Shown: piece by piece, positions 20,584 through 32,400 of the stretch | Position numbering within the stretch: the stretch's first letter is position 1 | Layout: every line of letters begins with the position of its first letter | From: Brachyhypopomus gauderio | Lineage: Eukaryota > Chordata > Actinopteri > Gymnotiformes > Hypopomidae | Length of the DNA: 64,000 nt | Reading direction: 5' to 3' | NCBI RefSeq assembly: GCF_052324685.1 | Contig: NW_027506897.1 | Location: forward strand, 1,194,001-1,258,000 | Program-made: the position numbers and the translations under genes | Notes under the pieces: model-generated | The model's input: the letters and a program-made list of their open reading frames with translations, nothing else | The model's database searches: none | Told to the model about the DNA's origin: nothing

Positions 20584-23102
20584 CTGCAGAGGACACTGTC
20601 AGAGACAAAGAGATACGCAGGGGGACAGGATGAGATATGTGTGGGGACAGGGTGAGATATGTGTGGGGACAGGGTGAGATATGTGTGAGGACAGGGTGAG
20701 ATATGTGTGAGGACAGGGTGAGATATGTGTGGGGACAGGGTGAGATAACGGGGACGGTGAGATATGTGTGAGAACAGGGTGAGATATGTGTGGGGACAGG
20801 GTGAGATATGTGTGAGGACAGGGTGAGATAACGGGGACGGTGAGATATGTGTGAGAACAGGGTGAGATATGTGTGAGGACAGGGTGAGATATGTGTGGGG
20901 ACAGGGTGAGATATGTGTGAGGACAGGGTGAGATATGTGTGAGAACAGAGTGAGATATGTGTGGGGACAGGGTGAGATAACGGGGACGGTGAGATATGTG
21001 TGAGGACAGGGTGAGATATGTGTGAGGACAGGGTGAGATATGTGTGGGGACAGGGTGAGATATGTGTGGGGACAGGGTGAGATATGTGTGAGGACAGGGT
21101 GAGATAACGGGGACGGTGAGATATGTGTGAGAACAGGGTGAGATATGTGTGAGGACAGGGTGAGATATGTGTGGGGACAGGGTGAGATATGTGTGAGGAC
21201 AGGGTGAGATATGTGTGAGAACAGAGTGAGATATGTGTGGGGACAGGGTGAGATAACGGGGACGGTGAGATATGTGTGAGAACAGGGTGAGATATGTGTG
21301 AGGACAGGGTGAGATATGTGTGAGGACAGGGTGAGATAACGGGGACGGTGAGATATGTGTGAGAACAGGGGGAGATATGTGTGAGGACAGGGTGAGATAT
21401 GTGTGGGGACAGGGTGAGATATGTGTGAGGACAGGGTGAGATAACGGGGACGGTGAGATATGTGTGAGAACAGGGTGAGATATGTGTGAGGACAGGGTGA
21501 GATAACGGGGACGGTGAGATATGTGTGAGAACAGGGTGAGATATGTGTGAGGACAGGGTGAGATATGTGTGGGGACAGGGTGAGATATGTGTGAGGACAG
21601 GGTGAGATAACGGGGACGGTGAGATATGTGTGAGAACAGGGTGAGATATGTGTGAGGACAGGGTGAGATATGTGTGGGGACAGGGTGAGATATGTGTGGG
21701 GACAGAGTGAGATATGTGTGGGGACAGGGTGAGATAACGGGGATAAAGTGAGATGTGTGGGGACAGAGTGAGATATGCGTGGGGACAGGGTGAGATAACA
21801 GGACTCTGAATGCCTACTTACATGCACCATTTATAAAGCATACATAAGTTGTTTTAAATATGAAGACCATTATAAATGCCTAGGTCTACCACCGGGGGGC
21901 GTCCTGCCTTTCTACATTGGATTTATGAACCAATGTGCAAAGTGTTGCTGAATATGGCAGATGAAGAATAAGCAGGAGAGAAAGACCCTTGGGCAGAGGC
22001 TGACCACAGTGTTTACAGTGTTTATAGTATTCATAGTGTTGAGTGTTTATAGTGTTTACAGTGTAAATTTGCTTACTGTAACCCAGTCCTTGGATGAAAT
22101 ATTTCAAGGCCTCTGCTAGCTTGCCAGGCTATAATGTAAGAATAAGACATAGTAGATTACACAGTGTATCAGTGCATCAGTCTGTTTAAATACAAGAGCT
22201 TTATTTATCTGGGTAAACACAGACCTGATCAAAGTGAGGAAGACCTCCACAGTCTGACATCTTCGTGAGGGACAGGAATGTCAAACACATGAGGGACAGT
22301 AATGTTAGATACCACACGTTCATCAATACATCACCCTTTATTATGAATATTATCAATATAAGGACTTTTGTATGACTTTTGTGTTAATGAAGACAGCAGT
22401 GAATAACATTTTCAGTATTGAGTTGCTGTGTTGTCATTAAGTAATCAGTGAATGATCCAAGCTGTGAACGTCACTAACTTTGAGGAGGGCTGTTTTTGTG
22501 GGATCCATTCTTGAATTGCAGTCCACCTATAAGAGACGCCCACACGTCTACATGTATGCTCTCGTGTACAGACAGAAGTTTGAATGCTGAGTTGGATTTA
22601 TTATGTTTTTAATGTTCAGCATATGAAACATGTTGCACATACCACAGCATCAACAGCAGGTGAGTAATCTCCCACCACCAGGAGAGTGTGACACCTGGAG
22701 AAACAAACCGTTTCAGGCACACGGGACATACCAGAACTTTACATCAAAGATAAACACAGAGGAAACAGAAACACTATCACTGCATCGCATACTTGAGCGT
22801 CTTGACATCAGTGTTTCCACCGCAGGACCTTCTCTCCATCTCCAGGTTATTTCGGCTGAGAAAAAGATCAGAACCGATGAGATGGGGAACTGTTCATATG
22901 ACAAACAGGTCCAGGACCAAAGAGGTCTGGAGATTCTGGTTAAACAGATGACCAGAGCTGATACCTGTTGTAGGACTTCATGAAGTGTAGAAGGTTGGTC
23001 TGGTTTATCCTGTTTGTGATTTGCTGACGGAACGTTCCTATAAATTCTGCCTTCTTGTTAATCTCCTCCTGCCGTGGTGCCACAAAGCAGTTGGTCCAAG
23101 AC

Positions 23103-23149
<47 letters not shown>

Positions 23150-26100
23150 GTCGGTCACAACATCAAAGTTTCATGGGCATTTGAGATAGAAACTTAGAAT
23201 AATTAGAAAAGCTTATGTAACAAACGTTGGATTTTTAATGGACAACCGCACATTGTGACCCAGTCCCAGTACATGTACACCAGGTCACCACTGCCCTAAT
23301 GGCTTGGTTCGGAGTCAGGAAGACGTTGGTAGGAGCTAAGATACTGCAAACAAATTTGGGCTATCCGGTTTAATAAAACATAATAGATCTGTTAGCTTGG
23401 GGGGCATTTCTTACCTGTCTGAACAGGTGAGAGACGACTATATCAGAAGGATCAAGGGCCCAGCTGGAAATCTGTGGAACGTGTAAGTGATATTTATTTA
23501 TTAGATGGAGTGTACTATGAGCAAATACATTATGCCTACAGTCCTGAAGAAGTTGAGTAAAGTGATGATACCCTGTATGTGTAAAGTGATGATACCCTGT
23601 ATGTGTAAAGTGATGATACCCTGTATGTGTAAAGTGAGGATACCCTGTATGTGTAAAGTGAGGATACCCTGTATGTGTAAAGTGATGATACCCTGTATGT
23701 GTAAAGTGAGGATACCCTGTATGTGTAAAGTGATGATACCCTGTATGTGTAAAGTGAGGATACCCTGTATGTGTAAAGCGATGATACCCTGTATGCTGCC
23801 CACTCTGCCCAACCCTCGGCCTGAGCGTCAATGTTAATCAGGACGAGACCATCAACCAGGTCTGGGTACTTCAACTGTAAGACATTTATCAGAGCAGTCA
23901 GAGAGATATAAAGGGCAAAATCACTTCATTAATATATGTCAGACTGCTGTTAAGAATCCCCACATATGGAGTTATTTTTCTTTACAATGCACTTAGAAAA
24001 ATGTTTACATAGGCAAGTTAAGGCATGAAGTGTCCGCATTTTGGAGAGTTGATATTCCTCCAGTCAGAATAATGATGAGGATTATGCTGCCAGTATCAAC
24101 ACTCCAGAGTAATCTCACTCTAGAATAACCCAGAGTAACTCACGCTTTGATCAGCGTGTTAACATGCGCTGGGAAGAAAGAGAGATGCGACTCACGGCGA
24201 ATCGCGTGAGGATGTAAGCTCCTGCCCCGACCGCCAACCCAATAACCCTCTTAATGCTGTGGAGAGAAAGAAACTACAGCTCCCTCACTGATCCACGAGA
24301 GGACAAGATTAGAGGAAGGACAAATGGTTTAAGCTCAGGATAAATATTAATCTGGTCCACTCACTTAAAATGCTTAAGCACAACAGGGAGGGTCTCAGAT
24401 AGCTGGTCCATCGATGGATAGATGAATCTATAGAACAAAAATTGCACTGAGTAAGTTCTTAAGAAAGTGACCCCATCTGTTCTCCAGGGTGACCCCATCT
24501 GTTCTCCATCGCTGCCGACCCTAGCGATGATGTCCCGGGAGCCACAGAGAACGACGCAGCTTGTGAACACCAAGATGTTCATGAATGAAACCCAGGTGCC
24601 TGACACGCTGGTTACATTCTGAGTGTCTGTGCCTCCAGATTTTAGTTTAGCTGAGTCTGTTACTCTGGGCTGTGGTAGAGCAGCGGCGGTGGAGTCTATA
24701 AAGGACATCAGGTCTGACTCTCACACCCTGCTTCATCCTTCCCTGACACCATGACGCTGTTCTTCTGCCTGGCCACCAGAGGGCAGCGGAGACAGACGGA
24801 GGAGTCTGGAGCGAGTCCTGATAAACATGTCCCCGAACACACATGGGCTAGGCTGGGCTAGGAAGGTCAGGCTGTAGATTAGCTTCAGCCTTGGGTGGCG
24901 TTCAGCTCCAGAACAAACACTGGGCCTCCATGGACTCACCCCGTGGGGAAGGTGGTGGCTCCCTCCTGCTGACCAGGGGCGTTGACATGACACACCGCAA
25001 AGTGTCGTGTGATTTCCTGCATGTCTTCATGGCAGAAGAGAGTGTTGAAGCACGTTCTGTCTGCAAATAGAGCCATGCCAGGCCATTACACCACAGTAAA
25101 TGAAGCTTATGCTACGTTACAGACTTTAGAGCAATCATCTACACGCAGGGCAGGAAGCCACATTATTACACCACAACCAGCAGAGCTTAGACTCCATGTC
25201 TGTGGTCATTAACAGAGCCTTACGGTTCAGTCCGATGTCGTGGTAGGTGAGTATGACAGGCCGCTGGTCCCTGGGGGTTCCAGCCATGCTGCAGAATACT
25301 GGGCCATGGGGGGTCTCCACGTTCTCCTCCTATCAGAGCCAAGACAGGTGTAAACATCTTGGAAGAGAGGCAGACCAGAGGTGGACCAGAGGTGAACCGG
25401 AAGCGGACCAGAGGGAACCAGAGGTGGACCAGAGGCAGTCTCTAATGAGCGGTTCCCCATTAGTGGTTCATTAGTGGTTAGTGTGTCAGGGCTTTACTCT
25501 ATCACCGCAGACCGTCATACCAACATTACAGCCACCACTGCATGATGCAAAGGCAGAGATAATGGATCAGCTGTGACCTTTAGTCTAGGAATGACATCTG
25601 ACTAGGTATATTAAACCCCATTAGTACTGCTTGTCACCACTAAAATGTTGTTGGGCATGTTCACTCAAGACTTAAGACTCACTTAAGTCTGTGGTGATCT
25701 AGGAGAGGTTTGTTTGTGATGGACCACCTAGACTACCAGTGAAGAAGATTTTATTGTCCCGGCCCCCAAAAAATAAATGAGTTGGCCAGAATGTTTGTTA
25801 TATGTGTCACGTTGAGGACCCTGGCCCCTCCCTTTGGGCGTGTTTACGTTGTCCACGTGTATCGTCTGCGTCTGTGGATCTCCGTGGTGATGGCTATGTC
25901 ACGTCATAATGTGTCTCACCTGTGAATCGTCTCGTAATCACGTGGGGCTAATGTGGTTTGTCTATTTAATGTGCGCTCACGCAGTGTCCTGTGCTCGTCG
26001 TTGTCTAAAGTCTACACGTTGCTGTGTGAGTGTTATTGTTATCTGTGCGCTATTGCGCATTGTCGAAATTAAAAGTGACGTCAGTCATAAAGGAAGAATT

Positions 26101-29100
26101 CTGTGTCTCGTCCTTCGCCGACCCACGAGCGTCACAATATAGATAATTTGGTTATAAAAGATCATGTGATACATGAATGCTTAAAAACACGCAGTATTGG
26201 TCAAATAAAAGCATTTGCCTATTGTAAACACTTCAAACAGGCACTTACCACAACCTGATCCCAAAATGCACCCTCAGCGCCCTTCAGATAAAACAGAGAG
26301 AATAGATATTTCACTATGGTTACAGATCGTAGATATTTCGCTATGGTTACAGATCGTAGATATTTCACTATGGTTACAGATCGTTTGGGGTGTGAAAATC
26401 TCCATCCCACTGTGCCACAAAGTAACTAGGACATAATCTATTAATTGTGCTTAGAGTTTGAAAATACAGTCTTATCTTACCGGAGATACCGGGTCCACAA
26501 ATAAAACATGATCAGACGTGACTTCATCAACCTCCAACAGTGAGGAGGTCTGTGGGACATGAGGGGGAAACGTCAGCATGTTTGAGGAAAGATCACACGT
26601 GCTGTTTATACACACAGCCAAGATATTAAGACACCATTCAACTCTTAAATATTCCCTTTTGAAGTATTCGTTTGGTAAAGAGCAAAAACAAAACAAGCAT
26701 TTGTTCTTCCACCCTTTTTTGCCATTATCCTGAAAGGTGACCAGTGAAGATGACTGAATTAATCTGCACCCAGAACACTGCAAGCTGACATGTTTCTTCA
26801 AACACCTACAGATCTACACTTTGCATTTCAAAATGAGAATGTTTGCTGTTCTCCTGTAATAGTAATATTATGACTTCACTAAATTACTTATTATTTGTCA
26901 TTAAGTTAATACATATTTTAACCTTACTACGGAGATTTTGTTGTAATGCGAGATTCCCTAAAATCTGAATGACAACACCCAGCCACTGTTTGTGATGTAT
27001 GGTGAAGTATGTTTTTCATGTTACATACATTTGACTCTATTAAAGCTGCAAGGTGAAATGGAATTGATATTTATTTTAGTCCCACACATGTGCAGACATG
27101 TACATGTTTACTGTATTATCATGGGCTGTCAGTCCAACCCCAGACAGATTTGATATGTTAAACATGATAATATATGTACATAAGGTATATATTACATAAG
27201 GTCTTCATAACAAAAACTTATTTTTTCAATCTTGCTCCTTTTACTGTTAGTGAAGTCCATAAGGCCCTTGTAGCTTTAGATCATAGGAAGTCTAGTGGAC
27301 CTGATTTGTTAGAGCCGTTATTTCTCAAGATGGCAGCTGATTTACTTACTATCCTTTTTAATCTCACAGTTAAAAAAAATCAAATTCCGTCAGTGTGGAA
27401 ATCAGCCTTTGTTTTTCCTTTATTAAAAGGCGGTGACCCAGTGGTGCTGACGAATTATCGGCCAATCTCCAAATTGTCAGTGCTAGCTAAAATTCTGGAA
27501 GCTTTAGTGAGTGAGCAGGTAAAGGAGTATTTACATCATAACAATATATTATCAAAGTACCAATCAGGCTTCAGAAAAAAACACAGTACCATCACAGCTG
27601 CAATGAAGGTGGTTAATGATATTTCTGTGGCACTTGATAAGAAACAATATTGTGCATCACTCTTTATTGATTTATCGAAAGCTTTTGACACCGTGGATCA
27701 TGATATACTAAAACTTAGACTCCTCCAGTCAGGTTTCTCAGAGAATGCAGTCGCCTGGTTCACTAATTACCTTAGTAATAGAACACAGTGCATCAAACAT
27801 GATGATCTATGTTCTGATCTTGTTACTGTCCACAAGGGGGTGCCCCAGGGATCTATACTAGGTCCTCTTTTATTCATTATTTACGTCAATGACCTAGATC
27901 TAAATGTGCCAGGTGCAAATTTGCATATTTATGCTGATGACACGGTTATTTATTGTTGTGGTCCAACTCTATCTCAGACTCTTGAATCCCTGCAACAATC
28001 ATTTGTTGCTGTCCAGCATTTATTAATTAACTTAAAACTTGTTCTCAATGCAGATAAGACTAAGTTAATGGTATTTTCAAACTCCAGGATGAAGCAAGAA
28101 CAAACTCCCTCAGTACTCAGTCTGGAGGGACATAAAATAGAGTTGGTGCACACTTATAAATACCTGGGTCTTCTTCTTGATGATTCTCTTACTTTCCAAC
28201 CACATGTGGAATACCTTGTAAAGAAGTTGAAGCTTAAGCTAGGTTTTTATTTTCGAAACAAGTTATGTTTTTCTTTTAGTGCAAGAAAGCGTCTGGTTGC
28301 AGTAACTTTCTTGACTATATTGGATTATGGAGATTTGCTGTATATGAATGCCTCTGTAAAATGTCTTCGGATGGTTGATACTGTTTATCATGCCTCTCTT
28401 AGGTTTATCTCCAATTGTAAGGTATCAACTCATCACTGTCATCTATATGTTCGGGTGGGGTGGCCTGCTTTGTCCATCCGTAGATCCTGTCACTGGTACA
28501 CTTTTATCTACAAGGCATTACTTGGGCTACTGCCAACCTATATTTGCGGTTTAATTACACTGAGAAGCGATATTCCTTACTTACTTCGATCTCAGAATCA
28601 GCTGCTACTTCCTATCCCTTATGCCCGCACTGATTTGGGAAAAAAGGCTTTTGTTTACTCTGCACCCTCCTCATGGAATAGGTTACAGAAAGATTGGAAA
28701 CTGACAGAATTAATTTCATTGAATGCCTTTAAACTAAAACTGCAAACTTTTGTGGCTAATTCCATAATTTGTACTTGTTTTACTTAACCTATTTGTAAAA
28801 TCTTAATTATTTTATGAATATATATTTTAACTTTTGTTTTTGAACATGTATTTTAACCATGTAATTCTTTGCAACAGTGTTTTATTTGTATTTTGTTGCT
28901 GCCTATCTTGGCCAGGACTCCCTTGAAAAAGAGATTTTAATCTCAATGGGACCTTCCTGGTTAAATAAAGTTAAATAAAAATAAATAAATAAATTATTTT
29001 TTTGTTAACAAGCATTTTTATTAAAAATGCCCATAATTGTTACTGACAAAAATGCAAAAACTACTCATTTAATTCACTAGAGGGCGCAGTACGACCATTT

Positions 29101-29390
29101 TTCATTGAATTTTGTTCTTTCTCCTCTACCGTACTACTGTCCCAAGGTGAAGGAGTAGATGTGATAATCTCAGTAGTCATACAGGTGTGTGAACACCAGG
29201 GGGCATCAGCGCGCTGTGTAATATCGACCCACCCAACTCGCGCGCATGCGCACTGAAGCCGACTGCGGCTGCGTGTCGCCATGGATACGGCAGGAGGGAG
29301 AAGCGGCTGAGCTAACGCGGCCCGTCCGGAACCACACGGGCCGGTGTGGGTACGGGGGGGGGACCGTGGCGGAGACGGTACCATAGGACC

Positions 29391-29444
<54 letters not shown>

Positions 29445-32400
29445 GTGTCGCCGTGTCTCGTTTGTAGTGTGTGTTTGTGTGGAAACGCAGCGGTGTGTTG
29501 TGCTAAGCTAACTGGCTAAGCAGCGCAGACGGAGCTGCGCGCGGACGCGGATGTGTCGGTACCGCGTAAACGGGCGGGCCAGCTGGGGGGTGTGTGGGGG
29601 GTTTAAGGGTGTGTGGTGGGGTTTAAAGGTGTGTGTGGGGGGTGTAGGGTGGGTGTGGGGTTTAAGGGTGTGTGGTGGGGTTTAAGGGTGTGTGTGGGGG
29701 GTGTAGGGTGGGTGTGGGGTTTAAGGGTGTGTGTGGGGGGTGTAGGGTGGGTGTGGGGTTTAAGGGTGTGTGTGGGGGGTGTAGGGTGGGTGTGGGGTTT
29801 AAGGGTGTGTGTGGGGTTTAAGGGTGTGTGTGGGGTTTAAGGGTGTGTGGGGGTGTAGGGTGTGTGGAGGGGTTTAAGGGTGTGTGGGGGGGGTGTAGGG
29901 TGTGTGTGGGGTTTAAGGGTGTGTGGGGGGGGGTGTAGGGTGTGTGGGGGGTTTAAGGGTGTGGAGGGGTTTATGAGGGTGTGGGGGGTTTAAGGGTGTG
30001 TGGAGGGGTTTAAGGGTGTGTGTGGGGTTTAAGGGTGTGTGTGGGGTTTAAGGGTGTGGGGGGGTGTAAGGTGTGTGGGGTTTAAGGGTGTGTGTGGGGT
30101 TTAAGGGTGTGTGGTGGGGTTTAAGGGTGTGTGGGGGGGTTTAAGGGTGTGTGTGGGGGTTTAGGTCGGACCTCTGAGTTAGCTGGTGTGGTAGTGAGCT
30201 AGCTGGATAGATAGAGCTGCAGCAGACGAAGCGAGCAGCTGAAAGGAAGACTGCCCTGTCTGCTCCATCTGCTCTGTCTGCCCCGTCTGCTCTGTGTGTT
30301 CTGTCTGCCCTGTCTGCTCCATCTGCTCTGTCTGCCCTGTCTGCCCCGTCTGCTCTGTGTGTTCTGTCTGCCCTGTCTGCTCTGTGTGTTCTGTCTGCCC
30401 CATCTGCTCTGTCTGCTCTGGTCATGTATGATCATGTATGATGTTTCTATGAAGCCCAAACGTTAAGGTCCACTGAACTGTTCCTACAGCTCCTACATGT
30501 ACCCGTTACATCTGGCGTTGGCATGAATGCAGTGATATCTGAGATCCGCACCGGCGAGCTGCTCTATCCGTGGGTGATCCAGTCACAGCGGTCACTGGGC
30601 GCTGCTTCAGGCACTTGTGGCGATGTGAGTCAGCCAGTAAAATAAACACCTTGTTCACACAGGAGAAAAGCTCACTTTCCCCTTCTTACATCAACATGAA
30701 TTCTTCGCATACAGCTCGGTGACTTCAAATGCTTCAATATCTCATCCTGTCATTCTCGGTTTGTAAAAAACAAACAAACAAAAAACGGTCAAACCCCCCA
30801 CTGTGTTTCTGCTCCTCGTTTCTTCAGAGGAGAACCGAATTGCCAAGACACGTGGCACGGACGTTTTATTGCTGGTTTTCCAGAGTAGCACCCTTTCTAA
30901 CTGCCTGTTTTATCATAGGTTGCCCATAATAGCTCCTTGATTAAGACACTCCTACACTATCAACTGTCACTGGCATGAGGTGAGCACTTAGGAAAGCTTG
31001 TGAACACTAACCTGCTTGACAAGCCTTGCAGTGCTCCAAGGTCTAATAAAAAAGCTAAGAAGTCTAGCGGATGGCCCTGGGGCATAAGGATGATTTGTTA
31101 TCGAGCATGGACACTAAATTCCAGGTTCTTGGCACTTCAATACCATTTCAGTGGCATTTTCAGCTAGCTCATCAGCTGAATGTCCTTCTAGTGTACTACC
31201 ACAGCTAGAGATTTCTTTACCCCCCCCAAGGACATTATGCCTTATCCACAACCACAACAGATTCACACTTCACAACAGTGTCACCTCTTCTGAGGCGTCT
31301 TATGCTTTATCGTACAGTTCCAAGCATAACGTGCTTAGTTTGAATCGTTGGACATTAGCAGCTGGCACGGAGACTTGTTGAGCGCTATTAAGATGTCATT
31401 GATGTATTTGAGGCTGGATACTAACCCCTAAGCCTCCTGTCCTCTTCTTTTGCCCCAGAGTGCTTTCTACTGAAGTTTATTGCCTTCTCTCTCACACCTG
31501 TACGTTCTCCGGGCCTCCACGGTTGAGTCAGCTAATATGGACCCAACAGCTGGAGTTGTGCTAGGTGCCTTACATTTGACCCAGTTTGTGGCTGTTGGTT
31601 TTGTGGCTTATGGCCATCATAAGCTGTGGTGTCGTGAACTTTGACCTTCCCTGAGGCGTGGAGGGCCCACACACTTCATTCTTTGGTGCTGCTGCTAAGG
31701 ATCCTTTGGAATGTCACACCACTGCATCTCAGTCTTGCTTCCAGAACATTCTCACTCTACCCTGGTGACCTTATGGGCCATCGTGGTGACCCATAGTGGC
31801 CTTAATGACGCGCTGTGATCTCACTCCCTTTCTCTTGATGGCCGTAGCTGATTCCCCAGTAGTTTCGGTTTGGGCTACACTGGTAACCTTGACGTGTAGG
31901 AATCCGCTACAGTTACACACTGTTTACTTTGAGACGCTTCCTCCAGCATCAGCAGGTACCAAAGGTTCTGACATCATGTGTTTCATGTTAGTCAGCAGGT
32001 CAGCCTGAGATAGAGATGCACTTTATTGCACTATTGTGGAAACCTACGAACCTGAGTGCTCCTTCACTTCTCCTTGCTGTTCGTCTTAACCCGCCTGGCC
32101 GAAGCAACAAGATGATGTCAACTGACTATATAATTTAACTCATCCTGCACATAATTCACCAACCACCATTTCCACGTGGAGACAGCCAGACTGGTTTATA
32201 CTGGTGTCGCCCCTTCTGTTGTGGGCTCACAATGGCAGCTGACAGCTGGACCTTCTTACAGGCCTGAGTGTGGCAATCTAATGTTCCTTCAATAGACCAT
32301 TAAACTCGTATGATCATTCTGTCATCGACGCCATGCTCTCATGCCCATAATAGTGACTTAAATGTTTTTCAATAATAAAAATTAATAATAAGATTTTCAA

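Noticed and set aside
20451..21830. A 459-codon minus-strand frame covering the last ndrg1 exon
   Set aside because: Array frame in the last intron; it overlaps the last exon only in the wrong reading frame.
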